37,688 nucleotides of DNA from Legionella sp. (GCA_030680075.1 JAUXWR010000343.1:1-37688); one strand, 5' to 3'. Positions 1-8,794 are shown, counted from the stretch's first letter. Notes: generated by a model not told the origin, from the sequence alone. A program made the numbers and translations.

Positions 1-1461
1 GTTGGCATCACCGATAATTTCTTTGACCTCGGCGGAGACTCCATTGAAAGCATTCGCCTTGTCGCCACAATGCAACGCGCAGACTTTCATGTGTCAGTGA
101 ACGATATTTTTACCCACAAAACGATCTTGCGGTTGATAGAAGAGACTAATCATACAAAAACCCTACGGATAGCTACGTATACCCCTTACTCCCTGATTGA
201 TAAAGTCACTCAAGAGCAATGGCAGACAGCTCTCACAGAAGACATCTATCCCGCAGGCTTCCTGCAAATCAAAATGTTGACAGAGTCATTAAAAAAAGAG
301 GCCGAAGGCACTTACCACGATGTCTTTGCCTATACCGTTAACCGCCCTCTTGATGAAGAGCTACTGCTCTCGACCTTTCAGAAACTCATACTAAAACACC
401 CTATGCTTCGCACAGCGTTTGTGGCACATGCAGATTACGGCTATGTGTGCATTCAGGAAGGCCATACGGACATGGCAGACCATTATGGAGGGGTCGTCAA
501 TCAACAGGTAAAAACCTTTATTGACACCGAAATAACTAATGTGCTTCCACTGAGCAGATCTGGGCTATTTCGCGTAATGGTTTTAAACCCGACAGCCACG
601 CAATTTGTGTTAGTGTTTTCTTTCCACCATGCCATCACTGATGGCTGGAGTGTGGCAACCTTAATGAACGAGTTTACTGCCGCCTATGCGAACGGACAAA
701 CTATTACTATGGAAACACTGCCACCCTACCCGCGCGTTGTTCAAGCGGAACGAGAAGCATTGGCATCAAAAGCTCACCAGAATTTCTGGCAAGATTATTT
801 GCAAGATGCACCCAGTGCCACCCCGCATTTAGTGTTTAACAAGCAAGCGCTTGTTGAATCGCCTCTTCTGGAAATAACGAGCCTTTTGGATGAGAAAAAG
901 ACGCTTGCTGTTCTCACCCAGGCGAAACGATTAGGTGTCGCCCCCGATTTAGTCTTTCTGGCAGCCTACCTCAAAACGCTGTCCCATCTTTGTAAAGAAC
1001 GAGATATGATCGTAGGACTTGTGATGAATAACCGCCTGGAAGAAGCGGGCGGCGATAAAATTTTTGGGCTTCATTTAAACATTCTGCCACTGCGAATGGA
1101 GATAAAGCCTGTCTATGTTAATAATAATGACGCCCTGATTGAAGCCTTGGCAGATGAGCGCCTGCGTCTTGGGCGCTATAAAGCCTACCCTTATGCCAAA
1201 ATACGTCTGGATTTAGCTAAATCTCACGACGTTTATAGCTGCGCTTTTAATTACACCCATTTTCACGTGAGTGAGCATCACAGTCACAATGGCATTCTTC
1301 AACCGCTCCATGCTTTTGAAAAAATGTCGATACCTTTAACGCTACAAATAGCTCGCCACTTGGATAAATTCCGTTTGGTGATACGCGCCTCGTCTCATTT
1401 TATTGATAAGGAAACAGCGCAATATCTCATTGATTTTATTGAGGAAAATTATAATAAATAG
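1..1461 (+). CDS. Non-ribosomal peptide synthetase, C-terminal part (carrier + condensation domain)
   Basis: The reading frame is open from the first base, so the gene starts outside the window. The first 23 codons carry the peptidyl-carrier signature FFDLGGDSIESIRLV; the phosphopantetheine serine is codon 40-42. A linker leads into a condensation domain: a YPAGFLQIKML start motif, HPMLRTAF (C2-like), the catalytic HHAITDGWS near 625-651 (HHxxxDG intact) and an N-R pair in GLVMNNRL. The domain runs to the stop with no thioesterase or reductase after it, so the product is released by this terminal C domain or passed to another protein. The visible part is T-C. The intact HHxxxDG suggests an active condensation, not a relic. 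The substrate cannot be told because no adenylation domain is visible. Confidence 0.9.
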   Translation, partial: VGITDNFFDLGGDSIESIRLVATMQRADFHVSVNDIFTHKTILRLIEETNHTKTLRIATYTPYSLIDKVTQEQWQTALTEDIYPAGFLQIKMLTESLKKEAEGTYHDVFAYTVNRPLDEELLLSTFQKLILKHPMLRTAFVAHADYGYVCIQEGHTDMADHYGGVVNQQVKTFIDTEITNVLPLSRSGLFRVMVLNPTATQFVLVFSFHHAITDGWSVATLMNEFTAAYANGQTITMETLPPYPRVVQAEREALASKAHQNFWQDYLQDAPSATPHLVFNKQALVESPLLEITSLLDEKKTLAVLTQAKRLGVAPDLVFLAAYLKTLSHLCKERDMIVGLVMNNRLEEAGGDKIFGLHLNILPLRMEIKPVYVNNNDALIEALADERLRLGRYKAYPYAKIRLDLAKSHDVYSCAFNYTHFHVSEHHSHNGILQPLHAFEKMSIPLTLQIARHLDKFRLVIRASSHFIDKETAQYLIDFIEENYNK

Positions 1462-1541
1462 GTCGAAATGGCTCGTTAACTACAAAAAAATTCACAATTG
1501 TGTTGTATTAAATTTCAACCTGTGTAAAATTTAACGGGCTT

Positions 1542-2765
1542 ATGATTCAAAAATTAATTTATATTATTATTGGGATTACTTATCTTTACTCTTCTTGGCC
1601 AATTTTGTTACAGACAAAGGCGCAAGAACCTGTCCTTACATCAAAAATTGCATCCATTAAAGATGAAGTATTCAAACCAATCATCACAAAAAAAGTTACA
1701 CTGGACAACGTTGCTTTAAAAACTGTCACCTTTACTCAATTACCCGGCTGGCAGGGAGCAGATGTTAAAAAATCCTTATTGGCTTTTCAGAAATCCTGTG
1801 AAACGTTCTTAAAGCGCGGCCCTACCCAACGTGTTGGCTCGCGCCATATTTCGTTACGCGCAAAAGATTGGCACCCTGCCTGTACGGCGGCGTTATCAAT
1901 TGACCCTGACTATGAAGCAGCCGCACGAATATTTTTTGAAAAATGGTTTTATCCCATTGAATTTGCCAAACGAAAACCTATCAATGGCTTGTTTACAGGC
2001 TATTACATGCCACAATTAAAGGGCAGTTTAACGCAAACCAAGGAATACAATACGCCTATTTATGGCATGCCTGAGCAGTTACACTGGTCTGCTCGCACGA
2101 AGAAACAAAACAATAGCAGACGTAATTATACCCGTGAAGAAATTGATAAAGGCGCACTGAAAAAACAGGCTCCGGTTATTGCCTGGATAAATAGCCCTGT
2201 GGACAGGCTATTTTTAGAAATTGAAGGTGCGGGTATTATTAAATTACCTAACGGGAAAAACCTCTATTTAGGTTATGCCGGGGAAAATGGTGCGCCTTAT
2301 ACATCTATTGGTAATATATTAATCAAACAACATGTATTCACTAAAGACAGTGCCTCTAAAAAAGCGATTGTCCGTTATTTGGAAAATAATCCTAAAAAGG
2401 CCAATAGCCTCTTACAAAAAAATCAATCGTTTGTTTTTTTTCAAAGTGTTGATAGAGAGGCCTCGCTCGGTGCACAAGGGGTTGCCCTTACACCTGGATA
2501 TTCTTTAGCCATTGATAGAAAATGGATTCCGATTGGCGCCCCTTTATGGTTGGCCACCAAAGTTCCTAATGAAAAAAATCAGACTAAAAAATTTCAACGT
2601 TTGATGATAGCCCAGGACACAGGTGGCGCAATTCAAGGCGTTATGCGCGGTGATATCTATTGGGGATCTGGCAAAAGAGCAACTTACCTTGGGGAACACA
2701 TGAAAAACGAAGGCCATTATTGGCTGCTTCTCCCCAAACGTGTTTTTGATAGAATTGCGACTTAA
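1542..2765 (+). CDS. mltA: Membrane-bound lytic murein transglycosylase A
   Basis: 407 aa, the usual MltA size. A hydrophobic N-terminus (about residues 4-25) looks like a signal or anchor; no clear lipobox Cys is visible. MltA-family landmarks appear in order: GLFTGYYMPQLKGS near residue 150, ALTPGYSLAIDRKWIPIG near 320, and the 3D-domain block QDTGGAIQGVMRGDIYWG near 360, whose aspartates include the family's catalytic acid. MltA cleaves the MurNAc-GlcNAc bond of peptidoglycan, giving 1,6-anhydro-muropeptides, at the outer-membrane/periplasm side. The Shine-Dalgarno is weak (GGGC). The 3' end overlaps the convergent hydrolase gene by 4 bp. Confidence 0.9.
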   Translation: MIQKLIYIIIGITYLYSSWPILLQTKAQEPVLTSKIASIKDEVFKPIITKKVTLDNVALKTVTFTQLPGWQGADVKKSLLAFQKSCETFLKRGPTQRVGSRHISLRAKDWHPACTAALSIDPDYEAAARIFFEKWFYPIEFAKRKPINGLFTGYYMPQLKGSLTQTKEYNTPIYGMPEQLHWSARTKKQNNSRRNYTREEIDKGALKKQAPVIAWINSPVDRLFLEIEGAGIIKLPNGKNLYLGYAGENGAPYTSIGNILIKQHVFTKDSASKKAIVRYLENNPKKANSLLQKNQSFVFFQSVDREASLGAQGVALTPGYSLAIDRKWIPIGAPLWLATKVPNEKNQTKKFQRLMIAQDTGGAIQGVMRGDIYWGSGKRATYLGEHMKNEGHYWLLLPKRVFDRIAT

Positions 2766-3898
2766 TGCACTGTTTCAACTAAAGTCTCATTAGAAATAGC
2801 GAATAATTCCTGTTTGATTTTATTCAACCGGAAAATTAGTACTTCAATTTGATCGGCCGTGGCTCTTGCACCCTTTTCACCTAAGAAGAAAAAATGATTA
2901 CCACTTACCGTAACTTTCAAATGATGAGGCAGTTCATTAATCAATTGGATTAATTTTGTCCAACTGGTTTTAGAGAGTCGGGTCAGATCTCTTTTCGAAA
3001 ACAAGGTATGAAAAATCATTTCAGATCGCAGAAAATTCCAACACGCCGGATCAAAAAGACTAATTTTAGCCGTAGTTGGTGAATCATCTTCAATCAATGC
3101 TATCCAGGGGGTGTCTTTAAAATTATAAACCTCACCATCCCTAAGAGTGTCATCAACATTATAAACAAATTTCCCGTTTTCATAGCGATACCCTTCCGCA
3201 CTCAAAGCGGTTGGGATATTAGCCAAAAACCGTGTTTTATAAATTTCCGGTGGAATAATAACGTGTTCATTCATGCTGTTCTGAACGTTTATCATTTTTA
3301 AAAACACGTCTACAAGGGAACGTCTGTCAGCCAAATGATTAGGCAATATCTTGTTCGTATCAAAAGCGCCGGTTTGCATTACAGAGGGCAGTGGCGGTAC
3401 AGCGGCAAGACCGATAAAGGCCTCGACTGAAATACCTCTCTTTTTGGCCGCGGCATTTAACCTTACTTCTATTGAGCCACCCATGCTCCAGCCCAGTACA
3501 ATAATTTTTTTCGACAAATGATGGCGCTGAATTAACTTATCCGCGATTTCAGCGGCTTGCTCACCCCAATCTTTTATTGTAAAACCCGGGTAAACTTTAC
3601 TAAAAACCGGATTATCAGTTGGATAGGAAATACCCGCAAAAGAATAGCCTTTTTTATGAAGCCAGAAGCTTAAAAAATCCTGAGGCCTTCCCTCGGGATA
3701 ACCATAGGAAATTCTCGCAAGGTGCGAATCTCCGGGAATAAATAGGACTAAAGGCTTATTGCTCTCACCTTTCTCAAAGTAAACAAGCGCTTCTGCGCCT
3801 TGAGCCTGCATTATTTCTTCATGGGGAAATAATTCTGCAAGAGCACCATGACTAATTATCATTAAGAAAAATAAGACCAAAACTCGTATATTGACCAT
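2762..3898 (-). CDS. Secreted alpha/beta-hydrolase
   Basis: 378 aa with a clear N-terminal signal peptide (hydrophobic residues 4-16, likely cut after ALA at residue 21). The nucleophile elbow GWSMGGS places the catalytic Ser at residue 138. The preceding VLFIPGD strand (residues 51-57) and the KIIVLGW strand fit the hydrolase core. A late VSGNHFFFLGEKG segment is a good place for the catalytic His, and an acidic stretch (IEDDS) lies before it. The substrate is unknown; export suggests a periplasmic or secreted esterase or lipase-like role. It is convergent with mltA (4-bp overlap) and has no obvious strong ribosome-binding site. Confidence 0.75.
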   Translation of the reverse strand: MVNIRVLVLFFLMIISHGALAELFPHEEIMQAQGAEALVYFEKGESNKPLVLFIPGDSHLARISYGYPEGRPQDFLSFWLHKKGYSFAGISYPTDNPVFSKVYPGFTIKDWGEQAAEIADKLIQRHHLSKKIIVLGWSMGGSIEVRLNAAAKKRGISVEAFIGLAAVPPLPSVMQTGAFDTNKILPNHLADRRSLVDVFLKMINVQNSMNEHVIIPPEIYKTRFLANIPTALSAEGYRYENGKFVYNVDDTLRDGEVYNFKDTPWIALIEDDSPTTAKISLFDPACWNFLRSEMIFHTLFSKRDLTRLSKTSWTKLIQLINELPHHLKVTVSGNHFFFLGEKGARATADQIEVLIFRLNKIKQELFAISNETLVETVH

Positions 3899-4101
3899 TG
3901 ATGATTTCTATAGAGAAGGGGTTTTATTTTAGTGTAGCAGATGCTTTGTAGTTAATTGCTCCCATCTGTACAATTTTTCTTGAATTATTAAAATATTACG
4001 GTATCTTACTGCAACCATTTTATGGTCAGTCATGAATAAAAGGAGACTTCTCATGTAAACATCCAACCAGCAATCTGGCTTTTAGGAAACAAGCCATCAT
4101 A

Positions 4102-4125
4102 CATTATTCTTACTACAGAATAATG
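4102..4125. promoter_or_regulatory. Inverted repeat upstream of small secreted gene
   Basis: A 9-bp perfect inverted repeat, CATTATTCT and AGAATAATG, with a 6-base spacer lies about 33 bases before the start at 4158. It could be an operator or a small RNA hairpin; no T-run follows, so it is not a terminator. Confidence 0.3.
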
Positions 4126-4157
4126 AACCAACTTCGAACGATATTATGGAACCAATC

Positions 4158-4556
4158 ATGAAAAAATCTGTTTTTTTTATTTGCTTATTATTTGCTTTTA
4201 ATACCTATGCTTACAACGTCCGTTTATTTTTTACCAATAATACACCTGAGAAATTCAAGCCTCTCGCGGTCATAAATTATAATCAAAACGGCATTCCTTA
4301 TGAAAAATATATCGAACCTGAAGTTCCCGTCATCGAGGCTTTTGCGCAAAATGTCAAAATTGATAAAGACCGCACAGGAATAGACAATTATTTTTTAGTG
4401 TGGTTTGAATTAAACGATGAGCAAAATCATTATAAAGACGCCTGTCTTGACAGTTATGTAGCGATTACCAAAAGCAGTGATATTTATTTCACGTTATGGC
4501 GTGATACCGAAGCGCCTTATCAATACCTTTGTAAGTATAAGATTATTCCACAATAA
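4158..4556 (+). CDS. Small secreted protein of unknown function
   Basis: About 132 aa from the ATG at 4158. An ATG at 4146 is also in frame, but the only GGA-like site is 7 bases before 4158, and the signal peptide MKKSVFFICLLFAFNTYA starts there. The mature protein is mostly polar with two or three Cys (DACLDSY, YLCKYK) that could form a disulfide. No family recognised. It is convergent with the metallopeptidase gene, separated by 2 bp. Likely periplasmic or secreted. Confidence 0.65.
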   Translation: MKKSVFFICLLFAFNTYAYNVRLFFTNNTPEKFKPLAVINYNQNGIPYEKYIEPEVPVIEAFAQNVKIDKDRTGIDNYFLVWFELNDEQNHYKDACLDSYVAITKSSDIYFTLWRDTEAPYQYLCKYKIIPQ

Positions 4557-4558
4557 CG

Positions 4559-5995
4559 TTATTCACGTCTTTCAAATTGTAATGAAAGACTATGCTCCAG
4601 TGAGCTTAGTTTACCGGGGGAATTTATCGCTCGAAAAGAAAGATCCGCGGCACGAATTTCCAGGTTATTGAAAATAATTTCCTGCTGTGTCTCGGCCAAA
4701 TCTGTCGCCGTTATTTTCCTCCCATCGATTACCATTAGAGCGTCAGATGGTATTTTAATTTCTACAAACTGCGAGGTGGTGAATTCAAAAGGCAGGTGAT
4801 AGTTTACAAAAAAACTGTTATCCAGGCATTCTGTGTGACTTTGCACATCCAAAGCCAAACGAGATTCACCATCTATATAATATGTTTTTCCCGTCTGTGC
4901 ACCACCCGAACCACAGGGTAATTGAGAAAACCGGAATTTAATACCCGATAAATTATTATAAGCTTTTAACTGTTGCGCCAGTTCCGCCTTATAATTATCC
5001 AAGGCTTCATTAACAGGAGCTATCAACTCATCATAATGGTAACGTGCCTTTGTTTCAGCTAATCGATGGTCAATCTCTTCTGATGTCATTGGAAAATTGG
5101 CTAACAATAGTTGCCGGGGAGAAGCTTCCTCTTTTTCAACTAAAAATTTCCAATTTTTACTATTCAGGTTGTCCAAGGCAAATCCGATAATATTACCAGT
5201 TAAATAGTAGCGCTGCTTTAAAACACAATCTATTGCGTTAGCAGGTGCACATACGTCGGGTCGCTCATAATCAGCGATTATACCGTCAATGCGGGACTCT
5301 CTCTCAGGGACGGCTATTTGCCAGGCAACATAATCCGCCATTCCCTCATAACGTTCCTGGCGTTCCTCATATAAAATGGAGCCATCATCTAATAATTTTG
5401 TGCGAAAACGATTAACCGCTACAAAATTTTTTAAATCCTCAAGGCTTTGTGTTTTCGAATAATTTTTTAAAACTTCCGCTTCAAGAAACGCGAGTTGTAT
5501 ATTTTCGAGGTTATTAAAACCCGTGTAAGAGTCTGCCCATTGAGTAACCCGGTAGTTTAAATATTGATAACAATGAAAACGCTCATGAATAAAAGCACTA
5601 ACATTTCGGGCAGGCGTTGCCACCTCATGGTATTTATAAACATAACTCGGCTGATCTTCAACCATAGATTGACAGGCTAATGGAATCGTCAGATTAAGGC
5701 TATTCTCAGGCAAATAAAAAACATCGCGTCCTTCAATAACCGTTTTTTGCCAGGTCTGCAATTTAGGGGTGTAATCAAATGCATAAAAATGGGCGTTGCT
5801 AAAATGGACAATAGAGGGTGTTTTACTGACTTGAAAGCCCGGCCACAGTGCCCCCTCTTCATCATTTACTTTGGAAATAGCACGACTCAACAATTGAATA
5901 AAAGTTGTTTCCACTGACTCACCAAAACTGGCCTGCCCATTAAAAACAAACAAACTTGCCAGGAAAAATTTCCCAAGCCTTTGTCTTAATTTCAT
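4559..5995 (-). CDS. Secreted HExxH zinc metallopeptidase-like protein
   Basis: About 478 aa from the ATG at 5995; a longer frame reaches 6112, but the signal peptide MKLRQRLGKFFLASLFVFNG begins at 5995, which I take as the start. The zinc signature HERFH (HExxH; H137, E138, H141) is followed about 75 residues later by YEGMADYVAWQ, where E217 fits the third ligand of gluzincin peptidases. This arrangement suggests a zinc endopeptidase or aminopeptidase acting outside the cytoplasm. The C-terminal third has several Cys and a beta-rich look. I do not recognise a named family beyond this. The neighbour is convergent, so it is probably transcribed alone. Confidence 0.65.
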   Translation of the reverse strand: MKLRQRLGKFFLASLFVFNGQASFGESVETTFIQLLSRAISKVNDEEGALWPGFQVSKTPSIVHFSNAHFYAFDYTPKLQTWQKTVIEGRDVFYLPENSLNLTIPLACQSMVEDQPSYVYKYHEVATPARNVSAFIHERFHCYQYLNYRVTQWADSYTGFNNLENIQLAFLEAEVLKNYSKTQSLEDLKNFVAVNRFRTKLLDDGSILYEERQERYEGMADYVAWQIAVPERESRIDGIIADYERPDVCAPANAIDCVLKQRYYLTGNIIGFALDNLNSKNWKFLVEKEEASPRQLLLANFPMTSEEIDHRLAETKARYHYDELIAPVNEALDNYKAELAQQLKAYNNLSGIKFRFSQLPCGSGGAQTGKTYYIDGESRLALDVQSHTECLDNSFFVNYHLPFEFTTSQFVEIKIPSDALMVIDGRKITATDLAETQQEIIFNNLEIRAADLSFRAINSPGKLSSLEHSLSLQFERRE

Positions 5996-6108
5996 TAAAT
6001 TCAGTACTAAAAGGAATAAATAAGAACAATACCCAAAAATGAGCAATTTTTCAACAATAATAAAATAGGCTAATTTAAATAGCCGACAGGCATTAGAACA
6101 AAAAATCG

Positions 6109-6279
6109 CCACGGAGTTTAGCAGGACTTAGCGAGCAAGCGAGCTTAGCCATACTAACTTCCGAGATCCATTTCCAAATGCAAGCAAATAACTCGTCTTT
6201 GCGAACGAAGTGAAGCAATCCAGATCGGAATTTGATTCGAACACAGCTCTCGATTGCTTCGCTACACTCGCAAAGACGG
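6109..6279. repeat. Composite extragenic palindromic repeat, copy 1
   Basis: Two linked parts. At 6109-6160 is a segment rich in CTTAGCGAGCAAGCGAGCTTAG, similar to the hairpin in copy 2. At 6194-6223 and 6249-6278 are two 30-base arms (CGTCTTTGCGAACGAAGTG and its approximate complement CACTCGCAAAGACG) forming a long imperfect hairpin. Translated, it gives spurious reading frames. A related copy lies at 8795-8978. Confidence 0.7.
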
Positions 6280-6339
6280 CATTTTTTCCGAGATTTAAAA
6301 TTGTCCTGTGCAAAATATTTAACACGGACTTGTAAATTA

Positions 6340-6489
6340 TTAAGAATGAGGCCGCTCTTTAATACCCTTTTTTTCAGTGTGTTTAGGCTCACGATTCGTT
6401 TTAGGGTACATATTTCCAGGGTTTGCTGAATCGCTATTGCGATTATCAGGATTTACAGCACTCTGAGGCGATTTTTTGCTATCAGTCAT
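6340..6489 (-). CDS. Small hydrophilic protein, 49 aa
   Basis: ATG at 6489 preceded by GGCAGGAG at good spacing, stop TAA at 6340-6342. The product starts MTDSKKSPQSAVNPDNRN and ends KKGIKERPHS: very hydrophilic, Asn/Pro/Lys-rich, with no membrane segment, probably disordered. No family recognised. It lies directly after the composite repeat. The strong ribosome-binding site is the main support that it is a real gene. Confidence 0.5.
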   Translation of the reverse strand: MTDSKKSPQSAVNPDNRNSDSANPGNMYPKTNREPKHTEKKGIKERPHS

Positions 6490-6553
6490 CGTCAACTCCT
6501 GCCTTTTATTGTATCTAAAGTATAGACAAGAGGCGGTTTTTTTGTTTAAATTT

Positions 6554-6581
6554 TTGACAATCCCTGAGGATTTGCTATAGT
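6554..6581 (+). promoter_or_regulatory. Sigma-70 promoter of candidate small RNA
   Basis: A perfect -35 TTGACA (6554-6559), 16-base spacer and TATAGT (6576-6581). The predicted transcription start is near 6588. No reading frame with a ribosome-binding site follows before the terminator at 6628. Confidence 0.6.
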
Positions 6582-6587
6582 TTAAAT

Positions 6588-6660
6588 GTAAGCTTTGTTA
6601 TGCATCCGTGCAGAGAAAGCTACTGCTAAGGCCACTTTCGAGTGGCCTTTGTCATTTTTG
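6588..6660 (+). ncRNA. Candidate small regulatory RNA (~70 nt)
   Basis: A consensus promoter, a roughly 40-base body containing TGCATCCGTGCAGAGAAAGC, and a textbook intrinsic terminator make a self-contained transcript of about 70 nt. GCATCCGTGC could form a small internal hairpin. There is no ribosome-binding site or credible ORF. I cannot assign it to a known family. Alternatively it is a leader/attenuator for the downstream pfpI operon, but that operon has its own promoter at 6695-6723. Confidence 0.5.
6628..6660 (+). terminator. Rho-independent terminator
   Basis: AAGGCCACT - TTCG - AGTGGCCTT, a perfect 9-bp stem with a stable tetraloop, followed by TGTCATTTTT. It ends the candidate small RNA. 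Confidence 0.8.
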
Positions 6661-6694
6661 CAACATCCCACTAATTAAACATCATGCACTCAAT

Positions 6695-6723
6695 TTGTAT
6701 TAAAAAACACGCGACACTATAAT
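6695..6723 (+). promoter_or_regulatory. Promoter of the pfpI operon
   Basis: TTGTAT (6695-6700), 17-base spacer, TATAAT (6718-6723). The C before and TAA after the -10 (CTATAATTAA) resemble the stationary-phase sigma-S preference, which would suit the stress-type genes downstream. Promoter strength and sigma preference are inferred. Confidence 0.5.
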
Positions 6724-6757
6724 TAAATGTACCTGCAATTAGTTTACGGAAGAAACG

Positions 6758-7294
6758 ATGGATCAATTAAAGGGAATCAACATTGCTATTCTCGTTGCCA
6801 ATGGTTTTGAACAAGTTGAATTGGAAAAGCCACGTGAAGCCTTGGATCGTGAAGGAGCAAAAACCATTATCATTTCCCCTGAAAAAAAGGTTCAAGGGTG
6901 GAACCATGCCGACAAAGGCGATTTTTTTTCTACCGATGTTCTTTTAGATAAAGCTCAACCTGATGATTATGATGCATTACTCCTGCCTGGGGGTGTAATG
7001 AACCCTGATACATTAAGAACCCTTCCCAAAGCCGTAGATTTTGTCAAAAAAATCAACCAACGCAGTAAACCCATAGCTGCCATTTGCCATGGCCCATGGG
7101 TATTAATTAATGCTGACGCTGTAAAAAATCGCCGTATCACTTCATGGCCATCTATCAAAATTGATTTAATCAACGCAGGTGCTACATGGGTTGATGAGGC
7201 TGTTGTTCGGGATAAAAATCTGGTTACGAGCAGAAAACCTGGCGATATACCTCAATTTAATGAAGCCATGATAGCGCTATTTAAATCTACCTGA
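6758..7294 (+). CDS. PfpI/DJ-1 family protein (YhbO-like)
   Basis: 178 aa, the normal size of the PfpI/YhbO branch of the DJ-1 superfamily. The nucleophile elbow AICHGPW gives Cys110-His111; GFEQVEL supplies the conserved Glu18 next to the active site; the LLLPGG strand precedes it. Family members act as cytoplasmic stress proteins with reported deglycase/glyoxalase or chaperone activity; the exact reaction is not settled. Ribosome-binding site GGAAG, 8 bases before ATG. First gene of an operon with gaps of 16, 21 and 21 bases to the next three genes. Confidence 0.9.
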   Translation: MDQLKGINIAILVANGFEQVELEKPREALDREGAKTIIISPEKKVQGWNHADKGDFFSTDVLLDKAQPDDYDALLLPGGVMNPDTLRTLPKAVDFVKKINQRSKPIAAICHGPWVLINADAVKNRRITSWPSIKIDLINAGATWVDEAVVRDKNLVTSRKPGDIPQFNEAMIALFKST

Positions 7295-7310
7295 AAATAA
7301 GGAGACTAAA

Positions 7311-7469
7311 ATGCCACAAGGAGATAAGTCAAAATATACCGATAAACAAAAGCGTAAAGCTGAACATATTGAAGAATCTTATGAAAAAAAAGGAGTTTCC
7401 AAAAACGAAGCAGAAGAACGTGCCTGGCGTACTGTCAATAAACAAGATGGTGGTGGTAAGAAAAAATAA
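7311..7469 (+). CDS. Small hydrophilic protein, 52 aa (often called plasmid-stabilisation-like)
   Basis: ATG at 7311 with a strong AAGGAG site 6 bases upstream. The product begins MPQGDKSKYTDKQKRKAEHI and ends in a Gly/Lys tail (DGGGKKK). The middle SYEKKGVSKNEAEERAWRTV is a conserved pattern of a widespread small protein, often labelled plasmid stabilisation protein without direct proof. Highly charged and probably nucleic-acid associated. Its place between pfpI and pncC suggests a stress role. Confidence 0.75.
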   Translation: MPQGDKSKYTDKQKRKAEHIEESYEKKGVSKNEAEERAWRTVNKQDGGGKKK

Positions 7470-7490
7470 CACGCCCTTTAAAGGATTTGA

Positions 7491-7997
7491 ATGAACGACT
7501 TAAAAAAAGTGTTAATGTACCTTAAAGAACATGAATTAATTTTAACTACAGCGGAGTCCTGCACCGCGGGTCATATCATTCATTTGTTAGCAAAGCTTGC
7601 AGGAAGCGGTGCATGCCTTGACACGGGCTATGTAGTTTACTGCACCAATGCAAAAAAAAGACTGCTTCGCGTTAAACAAAAAACAATTGATAAATATACC
7701 CTTACCAGCGAACCCATTGCGCGTGAAATGGTGCAGGGCGCTTTACTTGACAGTGATGCCAATGTAGCAGTAGCTACCACAGGAATTGCAGGCTCAAAAC
7801 CCATGGACGGTGTTGCTGCAGGTACGATTTGTTTTGGCTGGGGTTTTAAAAATCAAAGAGACCCAAATATAGTGCTTTATTCAGAAACCTTGCACTTTGC
7901 CGGGAAACGCTCGCAAATACTAAACGATGCGTCAAAATATGCATTAATACAAATACCGCCTCTCCATCAAAAATATCTAACTGCTTTCACTGATTAA
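7491..7997 (+). CDS. pncC: Nicotinamide-nucleotide amidohydrolase (CinA C-terminal family)
   Basis: 168 aa, corresponding to the stand-alone CinA C-terminal domain. TAESCTAG near residue 20 carries the catalytic Ser23, ATTGIAG the conserved glycine loop, and GTICFGW the following strand. PncC deamidates NMN to nicotinate mononucleotide in NAD recycling. The usual GIAGP loop is GIAGS here and the following residues differ slightly from the consensus. Third gene of the pfpI operon; ribosome-binding site AAAGGA. Confidence 0.85.
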   Translation: MNDLKKVLMYLKEHELILTTAESCTAGHIIHLLAKLAGSGACLDTGYVVYCTNAKKRLLRVKQKTIDKYTLTSEPIAREMVQGALLDSDANVAVATTGIAGSKPMDGVAAGTICFGWGFKNQRDPNIVLYSETLHFAGKRSQILNDASKYALIQIPPLHQKYLTAFTD

Positions 7998-8018
7998 TTC
8001 CAGAGTCAGGAGTGTTTT

Positions 8019-8750
8019 ATGCAAAAAAATAACGTTAATATAGGCACGTCCGGGTGGGTGTATTCAGGTTGGTTGGGAAATTTTTATCCAGAAAAAATAA
8101 AATCAAATCTCCTGCTGCCTTATTACGCTAATATATTTGATAGTGTGGAGCTTAATAATAGTTTCTACCAAATACCTAAAGAAAAAAATGTAAAAATTTG
8201 GGCAGAAATAACACCGCCAAATTTTGTTTTTTCCTGCAAAGCTAATCGCTACATTACTCATTTTAAGAAATTGCAGGATACAACCGAAAGCGTTGAAAAA
8301 TTACTTAGCGCATTCAGTCATTTTGAGGAAAAATTAGGCCCTATTTTATTTCAATTTCCCCCCTACTGGCCAAAAGACATTCCCAGCTTAAAAAATTTTA
8401 TTGAAAGCCTGCCAGCAAAATATTTGTATACTTTTGAATTCAGGCATAAAAGCTGGTTTGGGGAAGAACTTTATGAACTATTAGACAAACATCAAATGGC
8501 TCTTTGTTTTTATGACTTTAAATTGTATCGCGCACCAGAAATAGTAACTGCTCAATTTATCTATATTCGCATGCACGGCCCGGATGAGCAGGCTTACCAA
8601 GGAGCCTATGAAGAAGCGACATTAAAAGAATACGCACAAAAATTGCTTAATTGGCAAAAAGAAGGTAAATCCATTTATTGTTATTTTGATAACACTGAGA
8701 AAGTAAACGCCCCTATAGACGCCCAACGCTTAAGAGCCTTGCTTGACTAA
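8019..8750 (+). CDS. DUF72 family protein (YecE-like)
   Basis: 243 aa, matching the DUF72 TIM-barrel family. Opening strand NIGTSGWVYSGW, then FYPEKIKSN, SVELNNSFYQIP, FSCKANRYITH, LFQFPPYW and FEFRHKSW are the family's typical blocks in the expected order. The late YIRMHGPD block and the C-terminal YCYFDNT segment are also typical. Biochemical function is unknown. AGGAG lies 8 bases before the ATG. Last gene of the operon. Confidence 0.85.
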   Translation: MQKNNVNIGTSGWVYSGWLGNFYPEKIKSNLLLPYYANIFDSVELNNSFYQIPKEKNVKIWAEITPPNFVFSCKANRYITHFKKLQDTTESVEKLLSAFSHFEEKLGPILFQFPPYWPKDIPSLKNFIESLPAKYLYTFEFRHKSWFGEELYELLDKHQMALCFYDFKLYRAPEIVTAQFIYIRMHGPDEQAYQGAYEEATLKEYAQKLLNWQKEGKSIYCYFDNTEKVNAPIDAQRLRALLD

Positions 8751-8794
8751 ACAAAATAAACTGCGCACAGGGCAATTTTAAAATACTAGCAAAA

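Noticed and set aside
6093..6429. Overlapping reading frames on both strands with SVAKQSRA-like translations
   Set aside because: They are translations of the composite palindromic repeat and carry no start signals.
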